From: Thermoplasmata archaeon | Lineage (GTDB): Archaea > Thermoplasmatota > Thermoplasmata > Sysuiplasmatales > Sysuiplasmataceae | Direction: 5' to 3' | Length of the DNA: 37,826 nt | NCBI GenBank assembly: GCA_021796895.1 | Contig: JAKABN010000004.1 | Span: 1-37,826, forward strand | Shown: positions 1 to 10,115 of the stretch, piece after piece | Layout of the letters: each line of letters opens with the position of its first letter | How positions within the stretch are numbered: the stretch's first letter is position 1 | The notes under the pieces: generated by a model | Told to the model about the DNA's origin: nothing | The model's input: the letters and a program-made list of their open reading frames with translations, nothing else | The model's database searches: none | Made by a program: the position numbers and the translations under genes

Positions 1-219
1 CGCATGACGGAACACTCATCGGCTCACGCAAGGCCGCCGCCAGTCTAACACGTTATGCTCACCATAGACGGAATCCAAAAACTTATTTCCTGCAACTCAT
101 ACTCTGTATCATGACGGATTTAAAAGTGGGAGAAAAAGTTCCGGATTTCACCCTGCCCAAGGCAGTGGGCAAGAAAGTGTCTCTCGGCGAACTCGTACAG
201 CAGGGAACGGTCGTCATAG
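1..219 (+). repeat. Left copy of an inverted 219-bp duplication (bcp upstream region plus first ~36 codons); the partner is 26443-26661 on the - strand
   Basis: Direct comparison with the reverse complement of 26443-26661: ungapped, about 7 mismatches by eye (positions 7, 22, 28, 29, 35, 116, 119). Homology stops at gtcatag|gaaaatcg versus gtcatag|cgttctac. The left edge is cut by the window start. Confidence 0.95.
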
Positions 220-242
220 GAAAATCGATTAGCTTTTTATAA
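111..242 (+). pseudogene. Truncated 5' fragment of bcp peroxiredoxin
   Basis: Reads MTDLKVGEKVPDFTLPKAVGKKVSLGELVQQGTVVIGKSISFL*. The first 36 aa match the intact Bcp at 26078-26551 (MTELKVGEKVPDFTLPKAVGKKVSLGELVQQGTVVIAFYPGDF...) before the frame runs into unrelated sequence and stops. Confidence 0.9.
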
Positions 243-278
243 CGCCGCGTCCATAGCGAGGGACGGATGGGATGACGA

Positions 279-860
279 TTGTTCAGAGGAGCGGACAGAA
301 CAGCTGGAAGTCTGGACAGGCGCAGCGGCGCGAACAGATGGGCCGATGGGAGGAGTCGGCAGAAGTCATCGCTCATTGCATCGGTTGAGAAATCCGTTCT
401 TGCATATCTGGTCACGGTGCTCATACCCTTCGGATATCTTGCTGCCGTAGATTACTCCACTCCGGTGCTGGCACAGGCTCTGACCTGGACATACTTCGAC
501 ATATTTCCATGGAATTTCGTCATATTCTCGCTGCTATTCATAACAGGTGTCTCCTGGATATTCTGGGCGATTTCATACTCTCAGCACAGGACAGGAGAGA
601 GACTCATAGTCAACGGTCCGTACTCCATAATCAGGAATCCCAAGGGACTCGGATACCTGATAATACTGGTTGGCCTGGGTATGCTCCTGCAGTCCTCAGT
701 GGCCATTTTCATACTAACCCCTGCCATTGGTATGGCATACGTCCTCTATCTCAAAGCAATTCAGGAGCCATTCATGAAACACAGGTATGGCGCAACATAT
801 GACGAGTACAGGAGGAACGTACCGATGCTGCTGCCCATACATATCAGGCTGAGAAGATGA
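279..860 (+). CDS. Integral membrane isoprenylcysteine/phospholipid methyltransferase-like protein; N-terminus uncertain
   Basis: Hydrophobic segments followed by NGPYSIIRNPKGLGYLIILVG...EPFMKHRYGATYDEYRRNVPMLLP, resembling the ICMT/PEMT C-terminal signature. TTG start; the first ~35 aa look non-native and lie just downstream of the duplication breakpoint. Confidence 0.7.
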   Translation: MFRGADRTAGSLDRRSGANRWADGRSRQKSSLIASVEKSVLAYLVTVLIPFGYLAAVDYSTPVLAQALTWTYFDIFPWNFVIFSLLFITGVSWIFWAISYSQHRTGERLIVNGPYSIIRNPKGLGYLIILVGLGMLLQSSVAIFILTPAIGMAYVLYLKAIQEPFMKHRYGATYDEYRRNVPMLLPIHIRLRR

Positions 861-874
861 AAAGACAGGGAGTC

Positions 875-1783
875 TCAATAGCCTCTTTCCTGCATCCGCT
901 GTTCCTGACCAAGCTTGGATATTTCAACACCGGGCATCGATTCCCCCAGGCCCTTTGATACCTCGGCTACAACAGCAGGATCGTCGTAGTGCAGCGTCGC
1001 CTCGACAATGGCCTTTGCCATCATCTGAGGATTTTTTGCTTTGAATATGCCGCTCCCGACGAACAGTCCGTCGCTGCCGAGCTGCATCATGAGAGCTGCA
1101 TCAGACGGAGAGGCTATCCCGCCTGCCGCAAAATTGACCACAGGCAGGCGCTGGAGCCCTGCCGTTTCCTTTACGAGCTCAAAAGGAGCGTTTATTTCCC
1201 TGGCCACGCCATTGAGCTCTTCATCCGAAAGGCCCCTGAGGGATCTTATACGGGACATGACAACACGCTGGTGCCTCACGGCCTCTACGACATTCCCTGT
1301 TCCTGGCTCGCCCTTTGTTCGGATCATTGCGGCGCCCTCACTCACCCTTCTGAGGGCTTCGCCCAGATCCCTTGCGCCGCAGACAAACGGCACGGTAAAT
1401 GTCCTCTTGTCCACATGATAGAACGGATCGGCGGGTGTCAGGACCTCGCTCTCGTCTATCATGTCAACGCCCAGTGACTGCAGGACCAGCGCCTCAGCGG
1501 CATGGCCGATTCTGCATTTTGCCATCACGGGTATAGTCACCGCATCTATGATTTCGAGTACCTTAAGCGGATCGGCCATCCTCGCCACACCCCCGGCAGC
1601 CCTTATATCGGCAGGAACCCTTTCCAGCGCCATCACAGCGACAGACCCGGCCTCTTCGGCTATCGCGGCCTGTTCGGCGTTCGTTACATCCATTATGACG
1701 CCGCCCTTCTGCATGCTGGCAAACCCTCTCTTAATCAGTTCCGTTCCGTGTCTCAGCGAAGATATGTCCAAATTCAGAGGCAT
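875..1783 (-). CDS. pdxS: Pyridoxal 5'-phosphate synthase, PdxS subunit
   Basis: [60 protein letters not shown] is a highly conserved PdxS (SNZ family) sequence. Confidence 0.97.
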   Translation of the reverse strand: MPLNLDISSLRHGTELIKRGFASMQKGGVIMDVTNAEQAAIAEEAGSVAVMALERVPADIRAAGGVARMADPLKVLEIIDAVTIPVMAKCRIGHAAEALVLQSLGVDMIDESEVLTPADPFYHVDKRTFTVPFVCGARDLGEALRRVSEGAAMIRTKGEPGTGNVVEAVRHQRVVMSRIRSLRGLSDEELNGVAREINAPFELVKETAGLQRLPVVNFAAGGIASPSDAALMMQLGSDGLFVGSGIFKAKNPQMMAKAIVEATLHYDDPAVVAEVSKGLGESMPGVEISKLGQEQRMQERGY

Positions 1784-2110
1784 GATATTGACCTCGTTTA
1801 CCGCATTATAATAAAAACAGCAGCTTCCTTATCTATGTATGCCCTTCACCGCTGATTCAAAGAGTTCACATGTATCGGCGGCGAACTTAAGCGTGGTCAG
1901 CAGGCCTATACCGAACGCAGAAGAATGCGAAACAGGGTTCGAAAGCAGCAAAAAATTCCCGTTTTGCGCCAGACAATCAATGCAATTTTCCCTCCGCTCC
2001 GGAAGAAATGCCCTCACGATCCTTCTCAGACAACAGTTTCCTTCTGAATCGCGACCTGTACCGGCAGGCGCCGGTAAAGTGTTTTAAGCAAACCCGATAT
2101 CCCATCAAGC

Positions 2111-3265
2111 ATGAGCGGAAGAATGAGCTCTGTTGTGGAATCCGGCACGGTCAGGATGGCGGACAGGGTTAAGGAACTTAAATCCAGAGGAATTGATGTT
2201 ATTTCGTTTTCCATTGGAGAGCCGGATTTTCCGACTCCACAGCACATAGTGGACGAGGGCATATCAGCGCTGAGAGCCGGTTTCACCAAGTACACGCCTT
2301 CTGCCGGCATACCTGAGCTGAGGGAAGCCATAGCCGAAAAACTTCGTTCTGAAAACGGAATTGACGCCAAACCGTCCGAAATCATCGTGACTCCGACAAA
2401 ACATGCCATTTTCATGGCAGTCCTTGCACTGGTTGACAGAGGATCCGAGGTAATAATGCCCGACCCGGCATGGGTCTCTTACGAACCGATGGTACGTATC
2501 TCCGAAGGTGTTCCTGTCCCGGTGCGCGCCGATGAGGAAACATCATTCAGACTGACTCCCGAGCTGGTGGCCGAGAAGATCAACGACAGGACCAGACTGA
2601 TAATACTGAACTCCCCGTGCAACCCGACAGGAGCGGTAATGAAAAAAGAGGATGTCGCGGGAATATGCGAACTCGCTGTTGATTATGATTTGCTGGTAAT
2701 AAGCGATGAAATTTACGAGAAAATCATTTATGATGCGGCGAACCACTCTCCTGCGTCATTCGAAGGTATGAGGGACAGAGTGATTACGGTAAACGGTTTT
2801 TCGAAAACATATTCAATGACTGGATGGAGACTTGGTTATCTTCACGCGGATGCCGGTCTTCTTGGCGGAATACAGAAAATACAGACGCATTCGATAACCT
2901 GCGCGACATCATTTGCCCAGAAGGCAGGAGTTGCGGCACTGAAGGGGCCGAAGATGCCCGTGGAAAAGATGGTAGCCGAGTTCAGAAAGAGAAGGGATTT
3001 CGTGGTGCGGCGCATCAGGGAGATTGAGGGGCTGAGTGTTGTTGAACCGAAAGGGGCATTCTATGCCTTTCCAAGATATGCGTTTGAAATGGATTCTGAG
3101 AAGATGGGCACGTATCTGCTTGACGAGGCGCACGTTGGCGTCACGCCTGGTTCATCGTTCGGAAAGTTCGGAGAGAATCATTTCAGAATTTCGTATGCGA
3201 CAGACATGCAGAGTCTTGAAAAAGGTCTCGATGCGGTAGAGAAGGCACTGGGAAAACTGGGCTGA
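2111..3265 (+). CDS. PLP-dependent class I/II aminotransferase (aspartate aminotransferase-like)
   Basis: SFSIGEPDFPTPQHI, NSPCNPTGAV, VISDEIYEKI and the PLP-lysine region VNGFSKTYSMTGWRLGY. Confidence 0.95.
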   Translation: MSGRMSSVVESGTVRMADRVKELKSRGIDVISFSIGEPDFPTPQHIVDEGISALRAGFTKYTPSAGIPELREAIAEKLRSENGIDAKPSEIIVTPTKHAIFMAVLALVDRGSEVIMPDPAWVSYEPMVRISEGVPVPVRADEETSFRLTPELVAEKINDRTRLIILNSPCNPTGAVMKKEDVAGICELAVDYDLLVISDEIYEKIIYDAANHSPASFEGMRDRVITVNGFSKTYSMTGWRLGYLHADAGLLGGIQKIQTHSITCATSFAQKAGVAALKGPKMPVEKMVAEFRKRRDFVVRRIREIEGLSVVEPKGAFYAFPRYAFEMDSEKMGTYLLDEAHVGVTPGSSFGKFGENHFRISYATDMQSLEKGLDAVEKALGKLG

Positions 3266-3276
3266 GCGTCTGGAAC

Positions 3277-3459
3277 TCATCTGAGTTCAGGCGGAAGCAT
3301 GTTGGGTATGGCATCTGTGATTGGATAAGTGTTGCCGCACTTCATGCACCTGATTGTTCCGGCGATTATTTCCTCATTCTCCTTCTTATCCACAGCGAGC
3401 TCAAGCGGGTGATGCCTGCAGACGGGACAGGCGAGTATCTCCATGAGTTTGCTCTTCAT
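3277..3459 (-). CDS. Trm112-like zinc-ribbon protein
   Basis: MKSKLMEILACPVCRHHPLEL...GTIRCMKCGNTYPITDAIPNMLP: CPxC/CxxC plus the YPI.D.IP.ML motif of the Trm112/YcaR family. Confidence 0.85.
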   Translation of the reverse strand: MKSKLMEILACPVCRHHPLELAVDKKENEEIIAGTIRCMKCGNTYPITDAIPNMLPPELR

Positions 3460-3668
3460 GCATTAAGATGGGCATACTGTTCTAAAAACTTTCCTGGCAG
3501 TTTATGAGAGATTCGTAACAAAGTTCGGCAACTCTGAAAAACCCGATGCACCTGAGAAATACACGGGCAAGAGGACTTGGGCTGTTCTTCTCAAGAAGCG
3601 GATTGCCGACGACATGACGTACTCCGGCCCCTAAAGGGTGTGGACTTGCGTTCGTGATTCCGGTCTCC

Positions 3669-3690
3669 GGGCTGTAGGCTGCAACAGCCC
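3669..3690. other. Perfect 7-bp stem-loop
   Basis: GGGCTGT-aggctgca-ACAGCCC in the intergenic region between the trm112-like gene and the ABC operon. Confidence 0.6.
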
Positions 3691-3841
3691 ATTGGCATAA
3701 CTTTGTTAACTGGACCGTTCATAGGCCAACCGCCACAGTGACGAGAAACCCAACGCTGATCAGTGATGAGTGACGGGCGAGCCGAGTGGCATCCTTCACA
3801 CACATTGTGTTCGAACCGTGTCGGCATAGTTAATAGAGTGG

Positions 3842-4567
3842 TTGTCTGTCCGAGTAATGGATATGCAGGAGCATGCGAAAGACAAAGAGTACGCCGCTCA
3901 GGCACTGAACATAAGCAAATATTACACGGTCGGAGAAGAAAGAGTTGCCGCGCTGAAGAATGTGACTGTCAACATAAAACAGGGAGACTTTGTTGCCATA
4001 ACCGGACCGTCCGGTTCGGGCAAATCGACTCTGCTGAATTGCCTCTCCGGGCTGGATCGTGTGACGGAAGGTGAGGTGGTCATCGGGGGAAGGACCATCA
4101 CAGGCATGACAGACCGGGAAATCAGCAGGTTCAGAGCATCAAACATGGGCTTTGTGTTTCAGAATTATGCGCTCTTGCCGGTCTTCAACGTGGCGGAGAA
4201 TGTGGAGTTGCCAGCACTGATCACAGGCGTTCGCGCGTCGGAGGCGAGAAAGATGGCCATGGAGGTCCTCGACTTTGTAGGATTGAAAAACAGATTCAAT
4301 TTCAGACCCGACCAGCTTTCCGGGGGCGAACAGCAGCGTGTGGCAATAGCAAGGTCGCTGATAAACAGACCGCCTGTTCTGTGGGCTGACGAACCCACTG
4401 GAAATCTGGACAGCGAGTCCGGCTCCGCGGTGCTGGAACTCTTCGCCAGGCTGAACAGCGAACATCGCTCAACCGTTGTGGTTGTTACACACAACGCGGA
4501 GGTCGCGTCACGCACAAGAACGAGGATACGACTCTCGGATGGAAAAATAACGGATGAAAGGAGTTGA
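3842..4567 (+). CDS. ABC transporter ATP-binding protein (MacB/LolD type)
   Basis: Walker A GPSGSGKST, signature LSGGEQQRVAIARS, Walker B VLWADEPTGNLD, H-loop VVVVTH. Confidence 0.96.
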   Translation: MSVRVMDMQEHAKDKEYAAQALNISKYYTVGEERVAALKNVTVNIKQGDFVAITGPSGSGKSTLLNCLSGLDRVTEGEVVIGGRTITGMTDREISRFRASNMGFVFQNYALLPVFNVAENVELPALITGVRASEARKMAMEVLDFVGLKNRFNFRPDQLSGGEQQRVAIARSLINRPPVLWADEPTGNLDSESGSAVLELFARLNSEHRSTVVVVTHNAEVASRTRTRIRLSDGKITDERS

Positions 4568-7517
4568 GACGACGGCCGTTGACATCGCGCTCTACCTGAT
4601 GATTGTGTTTCTGCTGCTGGCTTTTATGTCCCTCCTGATAATACTCAGGAACAGATTCATATTCAGGCTCTTCATACGCAATGCATTCGGAAACAGAAAG
4701 CGTGCCGCACTGATAATTGCAGGGCTGATGATAGGATCGGCTATGATAAGCGGTGCCCTTGTGATGAGGAGCAGCATGCTGACGCTGAGCAGCAACATGG
4801 TCACGCTGAGTTACGGTCATGTCGATGAGACAATAACAAACTTCGGAAATTCTCTCTACGGGAGCGCCTTCAACTACAGCACATTCAGTGAGATCAACGC
4901 TTCTGTTGCAAACAGCAGGCTTATTGCAGGCCTTGTACCGATGACATATCTGACGGTGAGCGCATATGACAACACCACCGGAGTGCCGTACGACGAACTC
5001 GGTTTTGTCGCTGCGCCATGGTGGGCTAACGGCATTCTGGGAAATTTCATATCCGTCAACGGAAGTGAGGTGACTCGCCTGCCCCGCGGGGAGCTGATGA
5101 TTGACCAGATGGCCGCGAAGCAGTTTAATGCGTCGCCTGGCGACAAGCTTACGGTGTACACGGGAAACGGGAAGAGTTACACGGGAACCGTATATGCCGT
5201 AGTCAATGACAATTTCAGGGGATATTTCGACTCCGGTTTCAACATATTCATGAGACTCGGCGATTCGTCAGCAGTCAGCGGAACTGCAGGCAGGATCAGC
5301 CTGATTGCCGTAGCCAACGCCGGCCCGGTGCTGGAAGCAGCGCAGCGGACCGACGCGGTAATGAAGGTGCTGAACAGCACACTACAGACAATTAACACGA
5401 AACTCGGCATGGGACTCGCCGCTTACCCCGTCCTGCAGGATCAGCTGAATCTGATTCATTCGGAGGTGAGCGTCATCTCTGACCTCTACCTTGCACTAAG
5501 CCTCTTTGCCGTTGCTGCCGGCCTGATTCTTGTGGCCGTGATCTTTTACATGCTTGCCGAGGAGAGGATGAGGGATCTTGGCACATTAAGGGCGCTTGGT
5601 GTAACGCGAAGACAGATCACAGGAGGTTTTGTCTCGGAGGGATTCATTTACACACTGTTGTCCTGTTTCGCAGGCTCCGTACTGGGCGTCGGCATCGGTT
5701 TCCTCATGACGTACGGGTTTGTCGAACTCTTCGGCAGCACTTTCGCCGCACCCGTGAGGGAGACAGGCATTCTGCTTTCCTCATTCACAGTGACTGCACA
5801 GGACGTGGCCATCGGTTTTTCTGCGGGAGCCGTTGCCACGCTGGCCATAATACTGATCGCAAGCTACAGAATAGGCAGATTCAGCGTCATAGAAGCAATG
5901 AAGAGAAATGCGTCAGGCGGAGGAAGGAACGGCAGAAACGCAAAAATCAGCTTACCTCTGATACTCCTGCTGATTTCCGGCGCGCTGCTTTATTCCGGTT
6001 CCGAGCTGAAAATGCTTGAACCGGCGATGCTGGGCATTTCAATGATCATGATCTCAGTCGTATGGCTCGCTGTTTCTGTCACTGGCGCGGATTATCTCAC
6101 AGGCGTTGCGGGAGCGGCCTTGATACTCATCTGGGGCATCCCGCAGTCCTGGAATCTGTTTCCGGGAAACTTCACGCATTCTTACTACATCTATGTTGAA
6201 TCGGGGCTCTTCCTTGTCACGGGAGGAATACTCATGTTCTTTTCCCTCGAGCCGCTGATGCTCGGGCTCATCAAACCGAGAAGAAACAGCGGGGGAAGCA
6301 TCGTTCCCGCCATACGCCAGGCTCTGGCTTTTCCGACGCAGAAGAAGGTCAGGACGGCCGCCTCCCTCGCACTGTTTTCGTTTGTCATTTTCGGTATAGT
6401 TTCAGTATCAGTTCTTGGAAGCATGATAAACCAGGCTGCCGTGCAGACCGTGGCAAAACAGAGCGGGGGGTACAATTTCGTTGTCTACAGCGGGAACGGA
6501 GGCAACCTGACTTCCGCTCTCACGGGAAACGCCACACTCACGGGATCCATCTCGGCGGCGAATCTGATTTACGACGTTGGCACATCGTTCACACTGAACG
6601 GCTCTGGCTCGCGGCCTTTCATATACTCCCTGGTAGGCATTCCCTCCAGCGGGGCGGATGGCGGTTTTGCGTCACAGAACAGATATGAGTTTTACAGTTA
6701 CCTGCCACGGTTCCATTCGCCCGCTGCCGTATGGGGTGCCCTGAAAAACAACAGCTCTCTTGCCGTCATAGACATTACTCTGGCCGGCATTTCAAAGGGC
6801 AATTTCGCGAGCGGCGCTCCGGCGCCTGCGAAAGCCGCTCTCGGGGACACGCTTACAATATACGGTGCCAATCACACTGCAAGAAGCGTAGTCGTTGCAG
6901 GCATACTGGATGAGTTCGGCTTCCAGGGAGTTTTTGTCCGTCTTCCGGTAATGTCTTCGCTCGGTCTGCTGGAGCCTGCATTTCCCGTCCTTTTCATAAG
7001 ACTCGCGCCAGGCGTATCGCCAACAGCTGCCTCGATAAATCTCAGGAGGGCGCTGACGCCTTACGATCCCGTCGTGATTGATCTTAACCTGATTACGCAG
7101 CAGCTCACGATGGACATACGGGGAATCGTCGAAATGACTGAAATATTCATTGCCATGGGACTCGTCGCGGGCACCGCGGGTCTGGGCATAATAGCTATGC
7201 GTTCGGTGGTGGAGAGAAGACAGCAGATAGGTCTCCTCCGCGCAATAGGTTTCACCAGGCGCATGATGTCTGCATCGTTCCTTCTTGAGTTCGTGTTCAT
7301 TGCGCTCTCCGGTTCGGCGATAGGCGTGGTGATGAGCCTCGTAAACGGAGAAGTGATTGCAGCCAAACTCAGCTATGTCCTCTCATTTGCGTATTCACCT
7401 TCGAGCATAGTCCTGCTCGTGGTCATTTCACTTTTGCTGACCGTGGCGGCGGTCCTCAGCTCGGTTCGTGCAGTGTCCAGAATAGAGCCTTCGACGGCCA
7501 TAAGATATATCGAATGA
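4554..7517 (+). CDS. ABC transporter permease with FtsX-like domains
   Basis: 987 aa. Two repeats of the FtsX C-terminal signature (EERMRDLGTLRALGVTRRQI and ERRQQIGLLRAIGFTRRMM) with flanking TM segments; the start overlaps the end of the ATPase gene. Confidence 0.93.
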   Translation: MKGVETTAVDIALYLMIVFLLLAFMSLLIILRNRFIFRLFIRNAFGNRKRAALIIAGLMIGSAMISGALVMRSSMLTLSSNMVTLSYGHVDETITNFGNSLYGSAFNYSTFSEINASVANSRLIAGLVPMTYLTVSAYDNTTGVPYDELGFVAAPWWANGILGNFISVNGSEVTRLPRGELMIDQMAAKQFNASPGDKLTVYTGNGKSYTGTVYAVVNDNFRGYFDSGFNIFMRLGDSSAVSGTAGRISLIAVANAGPVLEAAQRTDAVMKVLNSTLQTINTKLGMGLAAYPVLQDQLNLIHSEVSVISDLYLALSLFAVAAGLILVAVIFYMLAEERMRDLGTLRALGVTRRQITGGFVSEGFIYTLLSCFAGSVLGVGIGFLMTYGFVELFGSTFAAPVRETGILLSSFTVTAQDVAIGFSAGAVATLAIILIASYRIGRFSVIEAMKRNASGGGRNGRNAKISLPLILLLISGALLYSGSELKMLEPAMLGISMIMISVVWLAVSVTGADYLTGVAGAALILIWGIPQSWNLFPGNFTHSYYIYVESGLFLVTGGILMFFSLEPLMLGLIKPRRNSGGSIVPAIRQALAFPTQKKVRTAASLALFSFVIFGIVSVSVLGSMINQAAVQTVAKQSGGYNFVVYSGNGGNLTSALTGNATLTGSISAANLIYDVGTSFTLNGSGSRPFIYSLVGIPSSGADGGFASQNRYEFYSYLPRFHSPAAVWGALKNNSSLAVIDITLAGISKGNFASGAPAPAKAALGDTLTIYGANHTARSVVVAGILDEFGFQGVFVRLPVMSSLGLLEPAFPVLFIRLAPGVSPTAASINLRRALTPYDPVVIDLNLITQQLTMDIRGIVEMTEIFIAMGLVAGTAGLGIIAMRSVVERRQQIGLLRAIGFTRRMMSASFLLEFVFIALSGSAIGVVMSLVNGEVIAAKLSYVLSFAYSPSSIVLLVVISLLLTVAAVLSSVRAVSRIEPSTAIRYIE

Positions 7518-7593
7518 AGACAGTCGGATTGAAATCCCGGGGAAAACGGTGATCGTGTGTAAACAGCAACCGGAAACAGAGTAGGCCGGAGCA

Positions 7594-8076
7594 TCAGCGA
7601 GTTACACTTTTCGTCATGGTAATGTCCATTGTCCGGAAGCCGCTGTTTTGATATAGCGATATCGCGGGGGCATTATGGCCGAAAACATGGAGGGATACGC
7701 TGTGGATATTCATGGAGGAAAGCACCCGGTCAAGAGCCCGGAGAGTTTCCGATGCATATCCCTTGCGCCTGTACTGTTCGAATATCATGATGTCCCATAT
7801 CCATGCGCCTGGAACCGGGCTCCTGTCCTTTACTCCGACCCAGATAATGCCCACTCTGTTCCGCCTGGCCGCATCTGTGACTGAATAGAGGTGCTGGTTT
7901 ACGGTGTCGATGCCCTGTGGAAGGAGCTTATCAAACTGTTCAGTCGCCAGCCGGTAGGCATCATTTTCAAGCCATGCGCCTGCCCTGATCTTTTCGGCCG
8001 CATAATTCCTTATGCTCTTGTCGAGATAATCGTCGAACTCCGGGACGGTCATGGGCACTAGAGTGACTGGAGCCAT
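7594..8076 (-). CDS. GNAT-family N-acetyltransferase
   Basis: PGAWIWDIMIFEQYRRKGYASETLRALD...VSLHVFGHNAPAISLYQNSGFRTMDITMTK: acetyl-CoA loop (RRKGYA) and C-terminal GNAT motif. Confidence 0.9.
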   Translation of the reverse strand: MAPVTLVPMTVPEFDDYLDKSIRNYAAEKIRAGAWLENDAYRLATEQFDKLLPQGIDTVNQHLYSVTDAARRNRVGIIWVGVKDRSPVPGAWIWDIMIFEQYRRKGYASETLRALDRVLSSMNIHSVSLHVFGHNAPAISLYQNSGFRTMDITMTKSVTR

Positions 8077-8155
8077 TTGAGTCGAATACTTCTTTGTGTA
8101 ATAAATAGTTAAGTGGATTACGACTTCGGTTGCGTCTGCTCTTCCTCTTAATATC

Positions 8156-8788
8156 TTAGTCGACTTTTAGAGCTGTTTCGCTCCCTGCCGATGCATGTCT
8201 GCCAAGGAAGTATCCACCAAACGCTGTTTCCCACAGGAACAGCGGGAAATAGTCCATCCTCTCGAGTCCGCCCGGCCCAAGAAATGCAAACAGTCCGAAA
8301 AATCCGGAGAGGAAGGCAATCAGGGAAAGGGTTGCCGCGGCATATGACAGATACTTCATCGGTCCGCTGACCATCCTTCCTCCAATGTAGCAGCTGCCTA
8401 TTCCAAACAGAAGGGTTGCAAGTGCGCCGATGGTATGGGTTGCCGGGCGTACATCCCAGGGCGACAGCGCTACCAGTGCCATGCCCAGGCCGGTAGCATA
8501 GAAGATAGGCGAACCCGGGAATCTGTGCCTCCCGTAAAAGATGCCTGCGGAACTCCATATCCAGAGGAGCGCGGCTATGAAGAGAGCCGTATTCCAGAAC
8601 CACTCGGTCGCAACCCCTGCGCCTCCAAGGTAGCTGATTGCGTCAGTATGGATGCTGTAATTCGGGTACACCGACTCGGATGCGGTCAGGACCAGCATTA
8701 TCATTGCACCGCCGAAGGCGAATCCCAGACCGGGGTTCTTCTTCGGGACGATTAGTGATTTGATTTGGGACGGTAACTGCAATGCCAC
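8156..8788 (-). CDS. DUF998-like integral membrane protein
   Basis: About six hydrophobic segments; YPNYSIHTDAISYLGG resembles the DUF998 N-terminal region (YP.Y....D.IS.LG). Confidence 0.7.
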   Translation of the reverse strand: MALQLPSQIKSLIVPKKNPGLGFAFGGAMIMLVLTASESVYPNYSIHTDAISYLGGAGVATEWFWNTALFIAALLWIWSSAGIFYGRHRFPGSPIFYATGLGMALVALSPWDVRPATHTIGALATLLFGIGSCYIGGRMVSGPMKYLSYAAATLSLIAFLSGFFGLFAFLGPGGLERMDYFPLFLWETAFGGYFLGRHASAGSETALKVD

Positions 8789-8924
8789 TGCAGTCCACCG
8801 GCAAAGTATTTCACCATTTGCCCCTGGGTCCTGCTTCTGAGATTGTCAGTATGGTTTCAGTACAGTTGAAGAGAGGCTGACGCCGAGAGTACGTTTCCCC
8901 GCATTCTACGCAGTATCGAGGGCG

Positions 8925-9640
8925 GTGGATATCATGAGTGCGTACAGGTCGATGTGTGTTGACGACGGATGGAGGAAGCTGGGTTTTGAAAAGAAGCCGA
9001 CGTACGAGCTTCTCAGGGAATTCATCAACGAGAGAATAGGGAGTGAGAACCTTCATCCGCTGTTCGACGCAATCATAAGGGAGGTGGCCGGACACTGCGG
9101 ACAGTCAGGCCACACCATCGGCAGGAGGGTCGGCGAGGATGCGACCGACAGGCAGTCGCTGAAACACGATAAAGAGGCGGAGTACAGCGGTTACTACAAA
9201 CACTGCGGCTACAAGGTTGATGTCGCCCATGACATGGACGATCCGTCGCTCGTCCTCGAATACACGATCATGTCAATCAACGGGGATGAGGGGAAATGCC
9301 TCATCCCTTCGCATCAGAGGATTGTTTCCGCCGGAATGAGTACTGTGGAATGGAAGATTCACGGCAAGTATACCACGTATGCCAACATAGCATACTGCGA
9401 GACAGGGAAAATACACATTGTCTACCGCATACAGGACGGGTGGGTTTACAACGAGGTGGGGGGAGTGGGAGGGCATAGGGCGCCTGTACCAGCGGTACCA
9501 CGGTGAAGCAAATTTTAGCGTCGGCGCATCCATGGAAGGCATGCCGGCATAACTCGAGAGGAAGGATGAGCATGAGGCAGTGGGCTCATTCCACAGGAAC
9601 ATCGCGATGGCGATGGATGAGGAAGACCATGAACAATCCA
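8925..9640 (+). pseudogene. Degenerate DDE-type transposase (frameshift plus internal stop)
   Basis: ORF 8925-9506 has a transposase-like core (GEDATDRQSLKHDKEAEYSGYYKHCGYKVDVAHD). The C-terminal sequence continues in the next frame: RLYQRYHGEANFSVGASMEGMPA*LERKDEHEAVGSFHRNIAMAMDEED, with a shift near the G-rich stretch at 9457-9480 and an in-frame TAA. Confidence 0.55.
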
Positions 9641-10115
9641 GCAAGGACTACGGCGAACGGAGCGGCAAGACGGAAGGGCAGTTCGCCGTTGCAAAGCACA
9701 GCATGCTGCTCGACGCCAGGCTGACAAGGAGGGATTTCGCCGCTTTTGTGCGTCTCTGCGACATCACCTATCTCGCAGGCGCATTTGCCGCACTCATCAG
9801 GATGCAGCACAGTGTATTCTATCATCCTGGCTGCCTGACTTACATAACAACATGACACGGTGAGACAGCGATACCGCCGCATCTTTATGAGACCGCTCAA
9901 CAGCCGTAAGGCACGAGCGTATCTATGCTCACCGGGCCGGCGAAGTAGTATCTCGTGTATTTCGCAATAAAAAGTGTTCCGTGGACCCTGTACGGAAGCT
10001 CAACACACGATGCCCGTGTATTCCATCACGGGAATAAAGACGGAAACTGACCATTTCTTTTTTACCCGCTGACAATCGTCGGACGATTCCGATAGCATTA
10101 TATCTGCGGTGGGCG

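Noticed and set aside
83-424. 113-aa - strand ORF across the bcp fragment and breakpoint
   Set aside because: It is antisense to the duplicated bcp sequence, has no domain-like features, and spans an obvious recombination junction.
989-1855. Several long + strand ORFs opposite pdxS
   Set aside because: Antisense shadows of a highly conserved gene; translations are Ser/Pro/Arg-rich without domain character.
9586-9900. - strand ORF with Cys pairs and a hydrophobic C-terminal segment, superficially a zinc-ribbon membrane protein
   Set aside because: It uses CGT/CGC arginine codons unlike neighbouring genes, and the opposite strand carries transposase remnant sequence, so it is probably an antisense artefact.
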